Source: Oxalobacteraceae sp. CFBP 8761 (GTDB lineage Bacteria > Pseudomonadota > Gammaproteobacteria > Burkholderiales > Burkholderiaceae_D). Taken from it: a stretch of DNA of 64,000 bases. The translations under genes were made by a program, and so were the position numbers. The notes under the pieces were generated by a model. The model did not search any database. It saw nothing but the letters and a program-made list of their open reading frames with translations, and was not told the DNA's origin. The stretch covers positions 2,220,996 to 2,284,995 of the forward strand of contig JACYUE010000001.1 in the NCBI GenBank assembly GCA_014841595.1. Direction: 5' to 3'. Positions 25,461 to 35,541 of the stretch are shown here, one piece after another (the first letter of the stretch is position 1; every line of letters starts with the position of its first letter).

Positions 25461-25736
25461 ATGAGCAAGAAAAAACCCGTCAGCTTTGTCCCGTTCGCCA
25501 ATGAAGCCGATGTGATCGGGATCGGCGACCTGATGCTAGAAAACCGGCTCGACCGCATCACGATATCCGGCGACGTCGACCTGACTGTGGACGTGCCCGG
25601 TCTGGCGCATGCCCGTCGCCTGCACGCCGTGCTGGGCGACATCGTCGCCGCGCTGGAAGCCCGCGAGTCCTCTGGCGAGTTGCCGGCGCAATTACCGCCG
25701 CCCGACATCAAGACGATCGACAATCCATTCGCCTGA
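25461..25736 (+). CDS. Small protein downstream of the secreted nuclease, unknown function
   Basis: A 91-aa cytoplasmic protein without signal peptide: basic start, a compact central region (ITISGDVDLTVDVPGLAHAR) and an acidic/Pro-rich tail (PAQLPPPDIKTIDNPFA). GGAGGAT directly before ATG 25461 is one of the strongest ribosome-binding sites in the window. It is 12 bp after the nuclease stop, so co-transcription is likely. I do not recognise the family. A cytoplasmic inhibitor of the nuclease is conceivable but not supported by sequence; it could equally be an unrelated housekeeping gene. Confidence 0.75.
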   Translation: MSKKKPVSFVPFANEADVIGIGDLMLENRLDRITISGDVDLTVDVPGLAHARRLHAVLGDIVAALEARESSGELPAQLPPPDIKTIDNPFA

Positions 25737-25878
25737 CGTGTGTGTCGACCGGAACTAAATTTCCGCTCGTCAATGGTGTGCGAGTTCTACCGAGAATAGA
25801 GTAATGTTGACAACATAGCGCGAACGAAAGAGGCGGCGTCGCCGCCCGCGCAAGACCTACTATTTCGGAGGAACGACC

Positions 25879-27615
25879 ATGCAACATACTCTCGTCGCGG
25901 TGTTCGATAACCGCACTGATGCACAGAACGCAATGAACGAATTGCTGTCGTCGGGCTTTACCCGCACCGATGTGCGACTGTCGACCGCCGATGCAGACAC
26001 GATTGGTCAGAGCGATAGCCTGAACGCATCGTCCGATCTCGATACGACCCGCAGCGCCGATGGCGACACGGGCATCACGGCCAGCATCAAGAATTTCTTC
26101 GGCGACCTGTTCGGTTCGGATGACGCCGAACACGCCAACCGCTATGAAGGCGCGGTCAACCGCGGTAGCCATGTGCTGACGCTGGTGGCGAACTCGCTGC
26201 CGGAAGTCGAGCGCGGCGCCGACATCGTCGAACGCTACGGTCCGACCGACATCGATGAAACCTCGAGCGGCACGCCAGATCTGGCTTCGACCGGCTTCAG
26301 CAGCGGCGCAATGCACGCCGGCAGCACGATCGGCATGCAGCAGGCATCGTCGATGTCGGCGCAATCGAGCTCGACCCCAACCTCGACTGGCGCCGGCTCG
26401 GTGCAAGCCGCGGCGATCCCGTCCCTGGACAATCCAGGCGACCGTCAGCTGTTCCAGCATCAGGAATCGCTGGGCACGTCCGATCTGACCAACTCGACGC
26501 ACCAGGAACCACTGGGCCAGAGCGGCCTGACCGCGACTGGCGGGACGTCGCTGCAAGGTTCGACCCTGCGTGACACGGCAATCCAGGGTTCGGCTCTGGA
26601 TGGTTCGATCCGCCAGGGTTCGACCGCTGTTGATCGTGGCGACTCGCTCCAGCGCGATACGACGATGGGCGGCGCCAACAGCACCGGCACCCGGTTCACC
26701 GACAAGCAGCGCAATGGCGTGCGCATCTTCTCGCGCGGCCAGTCCGATGCCGCACTGGGCACGGCGCCGGGTTTTGATTCGGGTTCGGGCAGCAGCGCGA
26801 TGGGTTCCCTGAACGGCGACGACACGTATTACCGCAATCATTTCGACACCACGTACGGCGCGACTGGCGCATCGTACGACGAGTACGCACCTGCGTACAG
26901 CTACGGTAGCGAAGCTGCCCGCAGCGGCCGTTACACCAACGGCGCCTGGGACGATATCGAGACCGACCTGCGCAACGACTGGGACAGCCGTTACGCGACC
27001 GGTGGCGAGCCATCGACCTGGGAAAAGATGAAGGCCGCCGTGCGTCACGGTTGGGAACGCATGACCGGTGACAACGACGACGATCAGTACCGCAGCCACT
27101 ACGACAGCACCTACGCGTCGACCGGCGAAAAGTATGACGACCTCAAGCCGGCCTACTCCTACGGCACCGAAATGCGCCGTAGCGAGATGTACCGTAACCG
27201 TCCATGGGACGATGTCGAGAGCGACCTGCGCACTGGCTGGGACAGCCGCATCGACGGCACCCGCGAATTTTCCACCACCGGCAGCGACAGCAGCGAGCCA
27301 TCGGCCTGGAATCGCGTCAAGAACGCCGTGCGTCATGGCTGGGACAAGATGACCGACGACAATGACGACGACATCTACTACCGCAGCCACTGGAATTCGG
27401 TCTACGGCAGCACCGGCGGCGCCTACGACGAATTCCGTCCGGCTTATAACTACGGCACCGAGATGGCGCGCGAAGAAAAGTACCGCAACCGTCCATGGAC
27501 CGAAGTCGAAGCCGATCTGCGCAGCGATTGGGACAACCGTTATCCGGGCGAGCAATCGACCTGGGACAAGATGAAGTCGGCGGTTCGTCACGGCTGGGAA
27601 CGCATGATGCGTTAA
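25879..27615 (+). CDS. Stress-type protein with YflT-like domain and three long C-terminal repeats
   Basis: A 578-aa protein. The N-terminal ~120 residues resemble the general-stress 17M/YflT fold (TLVAVFDNRTDAQNAMNELL, then FTRTDVRLSTAD, and RGSHVLTLVANSLPEVERGA). A low-complexity Ser/Thr/Gln region (about 125-310) follows. The C-terminus has three repeats of about 80-95 residues starting near nt 26827, 27088 and 27376, each with YxxxxxxxYxxTGxxYDE, PAYSYGxE, RPWDDVExDLRxxWDSR and AVRHGWERM. No signal peptide. The repeats are Tyr/Trp/Asp/Arg-rich. The strong GGAGGAACG site fixes the start. A good terminator follows. The molecular role is unknown; the architecture suggests a stress or desiccation protein. 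Confidence 0.85.
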   Translation: MQHTLVAVFDNRTDAQNAMNELLSSGFTRTDVRLSTADADTIGQSDSLNASSDLDTTRSADGDTGITASIKNFFGDLFGSDDAEHANRYEGAVNRGSHVLTLVANSLPEVERGADIVERYGPTDIDETSSGTPDLASTGFSSGAMHAGSTIGMQQASSMSAQSSSTPTSTGAGSVQAAAIPSLDNPGDRQLFQHQESLGTSDLTNSTHQEPLGQSGLTATGGTSLQGSTLRDTAIQGSALDGSIRQGSTAVDRGDSLQRDTTMGGANSTGTRFTDKQRNGVRIFSRGQSDAALGTAPGFDSGSGSSAMGSLNGDDTYYRNHFDTTYGATGASYDEYAPAYSYGSEAARSGRYTNGAWDDIETDLRNDWDSRYATGGEPSTWEKMKAAVRHGWERMTGDNDDDQYRSHYDSTYASTGEKYDDLKPAYSYGTEMRRSEMYRNRPWDDVESDLRTGWDSRIDGTREFSTTGSDSSEPSAWNRVKNAVRHGWDKMTDDNDDDIYYRSHWNSVYGSTGGAYDEFRPAYNYGTEMAREEKYRNRPWTEVEADLRSDWDNRYPGEQSTWDKMKSAVRHGWERMMR

Positions 27616-27640
27616 GCCTGTCGGATAACTGACAGAAGTA

Positions 27641-27669
27641 AAACGGCGCCTGTTGGCGCCGTTTTTTTT
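27641..27669. terminator. Bidirectional intrinsic terminator
   Basis: Stem AAACGGCGCC/GGCGCCGTTT with loop TGTT and an eight-T run, 26 bp after the stop of the stress-protein gene and before the convergent diguanylate cyclase gene. Confidence 0.92.
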
Positions 27670-27707
27670 ACGCCTCGAGCCCGTAATATCGGCCATGTGC
27701 CAGCAGA

Positions 27708-28700
27708 TCACGCCGCCTCGGTCATCGGCAGGCTGATCCGGTTACGCCCCAGGTGCTTGGCCCGGTACAAGGCTGCATCGGCAATCGCGACCAGCTGGTT
27801 GGCATGGTTGTCCGGCCCGGCGATGGCCGTGGCCGCGCCGATCGACACGGTGACGTGGCCGGCGGCGAAGCGGCACGGCAACTGCAGTTGTTCGACCCGG
27901 CTGCGGATCCGTTCGGCCACGATGGCTGCGCCCTTGAGCGACTGGTTCGGCAGCACCACGGCGAATTCTTCGCCACCGTAGCGCGCCACCAGGTCATTGG
28001 CCCGCATTTCGCTGGCCACGGCGCGTGCAACGCGCTTCAGGCATTCGTCGCCGCCCAGGTGACCATGGGCGTCGTTATAAGCCTTGAAATTGTCGACGTC
28101 GACCATTAACAGCGAGAGCGGCTGCACCTGACGCAGTGCGCGCGCCCATTCCGCTTGCAGCGTGTCATCGAAGCAGCGTCGGTTGGCCAGGCCTGTCAGG
28201 CCGTCGCGGGTTGCCAGTTGCTCCAGCGCCGCCTGGGCCATCTTTTCATCGGTCAGGTCGCGCAGGGTTTCAACCACGGCCGACAACTGGCCGTTGGCGC
28301 CGAAGATCGGACTGGCGTCTGCCGCCAGGTAGCGCCGACGGCCAGCCCGTGGCATGTCGCACCAGCTCTCGATGGACAGCCCCGGCGCGGCGCGCCCGGC
28401 ATCGCCCGGGGCGGCGAGTGCCTCGCCCGCCTGTGCCGGATCGCAACCGGTGCGCAGGACGAGATCGGCGAGGGTGGGCCGCTGGACGTCGTAGAAGCTG
28501 CGCCAATGGTCGCCCGTGCCAAGCACTTCGGGCGCGGGCACACCCGTCAGCTGCTCACAGGCACGGTTCCAGATCGTCACGCGCGCATGGGTATCGAGCA
28601 CGAAGACCGGTACCGACAGGCTTTCCATCAACTGACCGACGAAGGCGACGTCCTGGAGCAGGGCTGTCGGGTATGCCGCGCTGCTGCTTGTGTTGATCAT
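27708..28700 (-). CDS. PAS-GGDEF diguanylate cyclase
   Basis: A 330-aa cytoplasmic enzyme. A PAS domain (MESLSVPVFVLDTHARVTIW, then NRACEQLTGVPAPEVLG) is followed by a PAC-like stretch ending in LRDLTDEKMAQAALEQLATR. The GGDEF domain begins DGLTGLANRRCFDDTL and has the intact active site RYGGEEFAVVLP (about residue 240) with the metal-binding Asp in LMVDVDNFKAYND. It should make cyclic-di-GMP from two GTP. An inhibitory RxxD site is present upstream of the signature (RANDLVARYGG). ATG 28700 is chosen because AGAGGA is six bases upstream. It can balance the EAL enzyme at 3708. Confidence 0.93.
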   Translation of the reverse strand: MINTSSSAAYPTALLQDVAFVGQLMESLSVPVFVLDTHARVTIWNRACEQLTGVPAPEVLGTGDHWRSFYDVQRPTLADLVLRTGCDPAQAGEALAAPGDAGRAAPGLSIESWCDMPRAGRRRYLAADASPIFGANGQLSAVVETLRDLTDEKMAQAALEQLATRDGLTGLANRRCFDDTLQAEWARALRQVQPLSLLMVDVDNFKAYNDAHGHLGGDECLKRVARAVASEMRANDLVARYGGEEFAVVLPNQSLKGAAIVAERIRSRVEQLQLPCRFAAGHVTVSIGAATAIAGPDNHANQLVAIADAALYRAKHLGRNRISLPMTEAA

Positions 28701-28872
28701 GAGCAGTCCTCTGCGAGTGGTAGCGCTTCGGTTTGCGGCAACCGGGTAGCTGCCGTCAGGAACCGATTCTGCTACTCGCATCAAGACATGCTATTGATCT
28801 TTAGCAAGGAGGTTTCAGCGTTGTGTTTAACGTACACGGTTGTGCGGTCGCACGCCGCTCATCACACGCTGA

Positions 28873-29823
28873 TCACGCAACCACGGCCATTTCCGCAGCA
28901 AGTTCGGCAGCGGGATTCCTGACCGGCAGTGACAGGGACCAGCGCCCGGCATGCCCAGCGGTGGCAACGACGCGCAGCACGCCGCCCATGGCGCGGATCT
29001 GGTCGATCAGCTCGGCCGGCAGCGAGGCGACTGCGCCAGGGGCACTGGCGCAGCCATCGATCTCCAGACCCAGCGAGCTCGCGTTTTCCAGCAGGCGCAC
29101 ATGCAGTTCGCCGTGCTGGACGCGCGCAGCAGTGGCGAGCACATCCTGCAGCACACGAAACACGGCCAGCCGCGCGGCGCGATCCTGGCTGGCGCGCGAA
29201 CTGGGGTCGACGCCGGCCTCGAAACGATAGCGCATGCCGTACAGGTGCGCGTGCTCGGCCAGGCAACGTTCGAGCGCGTGGCGCAGGCCGTCGCCCGGAC
29301 CGAAGCCGCGCAAGCCGCTCGCTACCGCGCGCACGGCGCCGATCGCACCGTCGATGTGCGCCATGGCGCTGTCCAGGCGACTGGCCAGGGCCGGCGCCTG
29401 GGCCGTGGCGGCGCTGTCGTAAAGATTCGAGAGATCGGCGCGCAGTGTCAACAGGCGGCGCCCCAGTTCGTTCTGCAGTTCGCGTGCAATGCGCGTGCGT
29501 TCGCTGTCGCGGACATCCTCGTTCTGGCGCACCAGCCGGTAGACGACGTCGTGGTTGTCCGCCAATGCCTGCTCGGACTGCGCGCGCGATTCCCGTTCAG
29601 CCGCCAGTTGCCCGTGCAGGGTCCGGGCCCGTTCCTCCAGGCCCATGCTGCGGCGCAGGCTCAGGCATGCCAGCACCAGCGCCGCCATCGTCACCAGGAT
29701 GCAGGCCAGCAGTTCCGGCGCTGCGCTGCGTAGTAGCATCGGCACCATGAAATAAGCGTCACCTGCGCTGGCGCTGCTGGCGACGAAGGGCAGGGTCACC
29801 AGCAAAAAGTTCGGTTTGTTCAT
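28873..29823 (-). CDS. NarX-like histidine kinase homologue lacking the phospho-acceptor His
   Basis: A 316-aa membrane protein. An N-terminal hydrophobic segment and a second at about 36-56 (ELLACILVTMAALVLACLSL) are followed by a coiled coil rich in Ala/Glu/Arg. The HisKA_3 dimerisation region reads SERTRIARELQNELGRRL: the expected His of RELHDxLG is Gln117 (codon CAG at 29475-29473). The ATPase part (VFRVLQDVLATAARVQHGEL) also lacks the Asn of the N-box and any DxGxG motif. The fold is kept but catalysis should be lost, so the protein may be a scaffold or modulator. GAGGG supports ATG 29823. Confidence 0.85.
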   Translation of the reverse strand: MNKPNFLLVTLPFVASSASAGDAYFMVPMLLRSAAPELLACILVTMAALVLACLSLRRSMGLEERARTLHGQLAAERESRAQSEQALADNHDVVYRLVRQNEDVRDSERTRIARELQNELGRRLLTLRADLSNLYDSAATAQAPALASRLDSAMAHIDGAIGAVRAVASGLRGFGPGDGLRHALERCLAEHAHLYGMRYRFEAGVDPSSRASQDRAARLAVFRVLQDVLATAARVQHGELHVRLLENASSLGLEIDGCASAPGAVASLPAELIDQIRAMGGVLRVVATAGHAGRWSLSLPVRNPAAELAAEMAVVA

Positions 29824-29966
29824 GATTGCCCTCGTGAAGGTGTCGGAAGTTTGCGTAAGAACTTACCGCTCCGCTCATGTAGGAATATTGTTCAGTCTCA
29901 AACCTGACGTTTCCGACACCGTCTCAGCGAGCGGCCGTTTCCGCTGCGCAGGTCAATGCACCGCGC

Positions 29967-29972
29967 TATAAT
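29967..29972 (+). promoter_or_regulatory. Probable -10 element upstream of queE
   Basis: A perfect TATAAT 24 bp before the GTG start of queE. The matching -35 region (TGCGCA at 29945-29950, spacing 16) is weak, so the promoter may need an activator or rely on the -10. Confidence 0.55.
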
Positions 29973-29995
29973 GGAAGGTTGACGAGAGGCTTAAC

Positions 29996-30631
29996 GTGAC
30001 TTACAGCATTAAAGAGATCTTCTACACCTTGCAGGGAGAGGGTGCCCACGCTGGCCGGCCGGCCGTATTCTGCCGCTTTTCCGGCTGCAATCTGTGGACT
30101 GGCCGCGAGCAGGACCGCGCCACATCGATCTGCCAGTTCTGCGACACCGATTTCGTCGGCACGGACGGCGAGCGCGGCGGCAAGTTCAAGGAAGCGGCGC
30201 TGCTCGCCGCCGAGATCGACGGCCTGTGGCCTGCTACCTATCCTGCCAGTAAATATGTCGTGTTCACGGGTGGTGAACCGCTGCTGCAGCTCGATCGCGC
30301 GCTGATCGACGCCATGCACGAGCGCGGCTTTACCATCGCCATCGAAACGAATGGCACGCTGCCGGTGCCTGACGGTGTCGACTGGATTTGCGTCAGTCCC
30401 AAGATGGGCTCGACGCTGGTCGTGGAAAAAGGCAGCGAGATCAAGGTGGTCATCCCGCAAATCGGACAAGACCTGGGCGCGTACGAGCGGCTCGATTTCG
30501 ACCATTTCTTCGTGCAGGCCATGGATGGACCGCTGGCGGCGCAGAATATCCGCCTGGCCATCGAGACCTGCCGCGCCAATCCGAAATGGAAGCTGAGCCT
30601 GCAGACCCACAAGCTGCTCCAGATTCCCTGA
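29996..30631 (+). CDS. queE: 7-carboxy-7-deazaguanine synthase QueE
   Basis: A 211-aa radical SAM enzyme that converts 6-carboxytetrahydropterin to 7-carboxy-7-deazaguanine for queuosine biosynthesis. It begins SIKEIFYTLQGEGAHAGRPA. The cluster-binding cysteines are Cys31, Cys46 and Cys49, the CX14CX2C spacing known for the Burkholderia QueE structure rather than the usual CX3CX2C. FTGGEPLLQLDRAL is the SAM-binding GGE motif. GTG 29996 has GAGAGG upstream. It opens a likely operon with queD (43 bp) and tadA (overlapping), all acting on tRNA modification. Confidence 0.95.
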   Translation: MTYSIKEIFYTLQGEGAHAGRPAVFCRFSGCNLWTGREQDRATSICQFCDTDFVGTDGERGGKFKEAALLAAEIDGLWPATYPASKYVVFTGGEPLLQLDRALIDAMHERGFTIAIETNGTLPVPDGVDWICVSPKMGSTLVVEKGSEIKVVIPQIGQDLGAYERLDFDHFFVQAMDGPLAAQNIRLAIETCRANPKWKLSLQTHKLLQIP

Positions 30632-30673
30632 CTCATTCACTCCATTATCACTCCATTACCTAGCAAAGCAGCA

Positions 30674-31622
<949 letters not shown>

Positions 31623-31711
31623 CCCTTCGTAGGCGAGTTGACTGACCTTGATCGGCACCGGTGGGCGCGGTAAGATGTTTCCAGATTCCACACACGTCTT
31701 CCCGCCCACCA

Positions 31712-32629
31712 GTGATCACTTCCCGTCTCGGCATCGCCATCGTGGCGCCCGCCGGCTGCACCAACGATCCGCTCGCCGTCGAGCGTGCCATCGCACGCTT
31801 TGAAGCGCAGGGCTGCCTGGTCCGCAACTACTACGATCACAGCTGTACCCATCAACGCTTCGGCGGCACCGACGACGCCCGCCTCGCGCAGCTCAACGCA
31901 GCGGTGCTCGACCCCGACATCCACCTGATCATCGCACTGCGTGGCGGCTACGGTATCAGCCGCCTGTTGCCGGCGCTCGATTTCGACGCAATTGCCGCCA
32001 GCGGCAAGATCATCGTCGGCTTTTCCGATGTCACGGCGCTGCACATGGGCCTGATGGCCAGAACGGGCGCGCTCAGCTACGCCGGCCCGATGGTGGCTGG
32101 CGACTTCGGTGCCGAAGAGCCGGTGCCGTTCACGCTCGACGATTTCTGGGCCTGCCTGGCCGGCCCGACGCACACGATCCGCGAGACGGTCAGCGGCAAC
32201 CCGCAGCTCGATGTGCGCGGCACGGTCTGGGGCGGCAATCTCGCCATGATTGGCTCGCTCGTCGGCACCCCGTATTTCCCGCAGATCGATGGCGGCATCC
32301 TGTGGCTCGAAGACATCAGCGAGCACCCGTACCGCGTCGAGCGTTTGCTGCTGCAACTGATGCAGGCGGGCGTGCTGGAACGCCAGCAAGCGGTGCTGCT
32401 GGGTGACTTTTCCGGATACCGACTGGGGCCGCTCGATAATGGCTACGACTTCGACGCCATGCTCGAGTATGTGCGTCGCACGTTGCCGGTGCCCGTGCTG
32501 ACGGGGCTGAGTTTCGGGCACATCCCACGGCGCGTCACGATCCCGTTCGGCGCGCAGGGGCAGCTCCAGTCGGATGCCGACGGTTTCAATCTGCTGCTGT
32601 CGGGCTATCCGACTGTGCGCCGCGCCTGA
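31712..32629 (+). CDS. ldcA: Muramoyltetrapeptide (LD-) carboxypeptidase, S66 family
   Basis: A 305-aa cytoplasmic serine peptidase that removes the terminal D-Ala from recycled tetrapeptides during peptidoglycan turnover. The fold start is IAIVAPAGCTNDP. LIIALRGGYGISRLL and the nucleophile region IIVGFSDVTALHMGL are typical of S66. Later motifs are WGGNLAMIGSLVG and DGGILWLEDISEHPYRVE, carrying the Glu of the catalytic triad. GTG 31712 aligns with the family's start; GTG 31661 would add 17 residues of unrelated type. The ribosome-binding site is weak for both. Confidence 0.9.
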   Translation: MITSRLGIAIVAPAGCTNDPLAVERAIARFEAQGCLVRNYYDHSCTHQRFGGTDDARLAQLNAAVLDPDIHLIIALRGGYGISRLLPALDFDAIAASGKIIVGFSDVTALHMGLMARTGALSYAGPMVAGDFGAEEPVPFTLDDFWACLAGPTHTIRETVSGNPQLDVRGTVWGGNLAMIGSLVGTPYFPQIDGGILWLEDISEHPYRVERLLLQLMQAGVLERQQAVLLGDFSGYRLGPLDNGYDFDAMLEYVRRTLPVPVLTGLSFGHIPRRVTIPFGAQGQLQSDADGFNLLLSGYPTVRRA

Positions 32630-32681
32630 AGGGTCGCCGGTAAAGCTCGTCGGCCAACGGCGCCCGTCAATCCAGTCCATT

Positions 32682-32709
32682 CGCCCTGCAGGGCGTGCGA
32701 TGGTAAAAT
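32682..32709 (+). promoter_or_regulatory. Perfect palindrome next to the -10 of ybiT
   Basis: CGCCCTGCAGGGCG (32682-32695) is a perfect 14-bp palindrome. TAAAAT at 32704-32709 looks like a -10 element 37 bp before the GTG start of ybiT. The palindrome falls in the spacer of that promoter, where a bound repressor would block RNA polymerase. The binding protein is unknown. Confidence 0.4.
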
Positions 32710-32745
32710 AGCCGGTTAATCAAATACGCTTTTTGGGGTCATACA

Positions 32746-34347
32746 GTGCTATCCACAGCCAACATCACGATGCAATTCGGCGCCAAGCCGCTCTTCGAGA
32801 ACATTTCCGTGCGCTTCGGCGACGGCAACCGCTACGGCCTGATCGGTGCCAACGGCTGCGGCAAGTCGACGTTCATGAAAATCCTGGGCGGCGACCTCGA
32901 GCCGTCCGCGGGTAACGTCAGCCTCGATCCGGGCGAGCGCCTGGGCAAGCTGCGCCAGGACCAGTTCGCCTACGAAGACACGCGCGTGCTCGACGTCGTC
33001 ATGATGGGCCACACCGAGCTGTGGAACGCGATCGCCGAACGCGATGCGATCTACGCCAACCTCGAAGCGACCGACGACGACTACATGAAAGCCGCCGAGC
33101 TCGAAGGCAAGGTCGCCGAATACGACGGCTACTCGGCCGAAGCGCGTGCCGGCGAACTGCTGCTGGGCCTGGGTATCGGTACCGAGCTGCACCAGGGCCC
33201 GATGAGCGCCGTGGCGCCGGGCTGGAAGCTGCGCGTGCTGCTGGCGCAGGCGCTGTTCTCGAATCCGGACATCCTGCTGCTCGACGAACCGACCAACAAC
33301 CTGGACATCAACACGATCCGCTGGCTGGAAGACATGCTCAACGAGCGTAACTCCACGATGATCATCATTTCCCACGATCGTCACTTCCTGAACCAGGTCT
33401 GCACGCACGTGGCCGACATGGACTACGGCACGCTGAAGGTGTATCCGGGTAACTACGACGAATACATGCTGGCCTCGACCCAGGCACGCAACCAGCAACT
33501 GTCGAACAATGCCAAGGCCAAAGAGAAGGTAGCGGAACTGCAGGACTTCGTGCGCCGCTTCTCGGCCAACAAGTCCAAGGCACGCCAGGCCACGTCGCGC
33601 GCCAAGCAGATCGACAAGATCAAGATCGAAGAGTTCAAGCCATCCTCGCGCGCCTATCCGTTCGTGCGCTTTGAAGGCGAGAAAAAGCTGCACCGCCTGG
33701 CGGTGGAAGCCGAGAACATCTCGAAAGCCTACGACCGTCAACTGTTCAAGAATTTCTCGATCATGGTCGAGGCCGGTGAGCGCATCGCGATCATCGGCGC
33801 CAACGGCGCCGGCAAAACGACGCTGCTGCGCACGATTGGCGGCGAGCTGTGCGGTCTGCAGCCGGATGGTGGCCGCGTCAAGTGGGCCGAGAACGCGAAT
33901 CCCGGCTACATGCCACAGGATCCGACCGAAGAATTTGCAGTGGGCGACAACCTGACCGACTGGATGGGTCAGTGGACGCAAGAGGGTGACGACGATCAGG
34001 CCGTGCGCTCGATCCTGGGTCGCCTGCTGTTTGGCGGCGACGAAGTCAAGAAGTCGGTCAACGTGCTGTCGGGTGGTGAGAAGGGCCGCATGATGTACGG
34101 CAAGCTGATGCTGGGCCGTCACAACGTGCTGCTGCTCGATGAGCCGACCAACCACATGGACATGGAGTCGATCGAGTCGCTGAACATCGCGCTGGACAAG
34201 TATGCCGGCACCCTGATCTTCGTCTCGCACGACCGTGAGTTCGTCTCGTCGCTGGCCACGCGCGTGCTGGAAATCCGTGAAAACGAGATCGTCGACTTCC
34301 GTGGCAACTACGAGGAATACCTGGCGAGCCAGGGCATCGACGCGTAA
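32746..34347 (+). CDS. ybiT: ABC-F family ATPase YbiT
   Basis: A 533-aa cytoplasmic ABC-F protein with two ATP-binding domains and no membrane part. Walker A motifs: [16 protein letters not shown] and [16 protein letters not shown]. Walker [14 protein letters not shown] and [12 protein letters not shown]. The inter-domain linker is [20 protein letters not shown]. The sequence follows E. coli YbiT closely from [15 protein letters not shown] at the start to the end. ABC-F proteins bind the ribosomal E site and influence translation. GTG 32746 with GGGGT upstream is the start. A separate promoter is likely because 116 bp separate it from ldcA. Confidence 0.95.
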   Translation: MLSTANITMQFGAKPLFENISVRFGDGNRYGLIGANGCGKSTFMKILGGDLEPSAGNVSLDPGERLGKLRQDQFAYEDTRVLDVVMMGHTELWNAIAERDAIYANLEATDDDYMKAAELEGKVAEYDGYSAEARAGELLLGLGIGTELHQGPMSAVAPGWKLRVLLAQALFSNPDILLLDEPTNNLDINTIRWLEDMLNERNSTMIIISHDRHFLNQVCTHVADMDYGTLKVYPGNYDEYMLASTQARNQQLSNNAKAKEKVAELQDFVRRFSANKSKARQATSRAKQIDKIKIEEFKPSSRAYPFVRFEGEKKLHRLAVEAENISKAYDRQLFKNFSIMVEAGERIAIIGANGAGKTTLLRTIGGELCGLQPDGGRVKWAENANPGYMPQDPTEEFAVGDNLTDWMGQWTQEGDDDQAVRSILGRLLFGGDEVKKSVNVLSGGEKGRMMYGKLMLGRHNVLLLDEPTNHMDMESIESLNIALDKYAGTLIFVSHDREFVSSLATRVLEIRENEIVDFRGNYEEYLASQGIDA

Positions 34348-34355
34348 TGTAGTAA

Positions 34356-34390
34356 TGGCAGGGGCGGCGCGTTCGGCACGTCCCCTGCCA
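34356..34390 (+). promoter_or_regulatory. Stem-loop immediately before the nadA ribosome-binding site
   Basis: TGGCAGGGG (34356-34364) pairs perfectly with CCCCTGCCA (34382-34390) around a GC-rich loop. The hairpin fills the 60-bp ybiT-nadA gap and ends right at AAGGAG before nadA. No T run follows, so it is not a standard terminator; it may affect read-through or nadA translation. Confidence 0.45.
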
Positions 34391-34407
34391 AGGAGACCGA
34401 GAAGAGT

Positions 34408-35541
34408 ATGGACACCGTACCGATCAAGACGTATGAATACGACCGGCCCCAGGCCGGTCTGGCCTGCACCGCCGAGGCCTGGGCACGCATCCCCAGCGCG
34501 CCCGAACTGGCCGAGCGCAACGCGCTCAAGGACAAGATTCGGCGCCTGCTAAAAGAAAAGGGCGCCGTCCTCGTCGCTCACTACTACGTGGACGCCGACC
34601 TGCAGGACCTGGCCGAAGAAACGGGCGGCTGCGTGTCCGACTCACTGGAAATGGCGCGCTTCGGCCGTGACCACGCCGCGCAAACGCTTGTTGTCGCCGG
34701 CGTGCGTTTCATGGGCGAGACGGCCAAGATTCTCAGCCCCGAAAAAACCATCCTGATGCCCGACCTCGACGCGACCTGTTCGCTCGACCTCGGCTGCCCG
34801 GCCGACGAGTTCGCAGCATTCTGCGACCAGCACCCCGACCGCACCGTTGTCGTCTATGCCAACACCAGCGCCGCCGTCAAAGCGCGCGCCGACTGGATGG
34901 TGACGTCGTCCATTGGCCTGGATATCGTGGCCGAGCTGCACGCGCAGGGCAAGAAAATCCTGTGGGCACCCGACCGTCACCTGGGCTCGTACATCCAGAC
35001 CAGGACCGGCGCCGACATGCTGCTGTGGCAGGGCTCGTGCCTCGTGCACGACGAATTCAAGGGCATCGAACTCGACCTGCTCAAGGCTGAGTACCCGCTG
35101 GCCAAGGTGCTCGTGCACCCGGAGTCGCCAGCGAACGTCGTGGCGCAGGCCGACGTGGTCGGCTCGACCACGCAGCTGATCAACGCCGCGCAGACGCTGG
35201 ACGCCACCCACTTCATCGTCGCTACCGACAACGGCATCCTGCACAAGATGAAGATGGCCGCGCCTGGCAAGACCTTCATCGAAGCGCCGACCGCCGGCAA
35301 CAGCGCCACCTGCAAGAGCTGCGCGCATTGCCCGTGGATGGCAATGAACGGCCTGCGCAATCTGGCCGACGTGCTCGAGTCGGGCGCCAACCAGGTGCAC
35401 GTCGACCCTGCCGTCGGCCTGCAAGCCAAACGCGCGATCGACCGCATGCTCGATTTTGCTGCGGCCAAACGCGCCAAGGCGTTGCCAACCGGCGCGCTCG
35501 AACAGAATGCCCCCATGTTTTCCGGAGTCGGCCCCGCATGA
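34408..35541 (+). CDS. nadA: Quinolinate synthase NadA
   Basis: A 377-aa [4Fe-4S] enzyme that condenses iminoaspartate with dihydroxyacetone phosphate to quinolinate in de novo NAD synthesis. Family motifs: [20 protein letters not shown], the [19 protein letters not shown] triad segment, and [20 protein letters not shown]. Cluster cysteines are in [12 protein letters not shown], and the C-terminal [15 protein letters not shown] carries the last ligand. The partner NadB is encoded on the other strand 3 kb away. The stop overlaps the nadC start as ATGA. Confidence 0.96.
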   Translation: MDTVPIKTYEYDRPQAGLACTAEAWARIPSAPELAERNALKDKIRRLLKEKGAVLVAHYYVDADLQDLAEETGGCVSDSLEMARFGRDHAAQTLVVAGVRFMGETAKILSPEKTILMPDLDATCSLDLGCPADEFAAFCDQHPDRTVVVYANTSAAVKARADWMVTSSIGLDIVAELHAQGKKILWAPDRHLGSYIQTRTGADMLLWQGSCLVHDEFKGIELDLLKAEYPLAKVLVHPESPANVVAQADVVGSTTQLINAAQTLDATHFIVATDNGILHKMKMAAPGKTFIEAPTAGNSATCKSCAHCPWMAMNGLRNLADVLESGANQVHVDPAVGLQAKRAIDRMLDFAAAKRAKALPTGALEQNAPMFSGVGPA

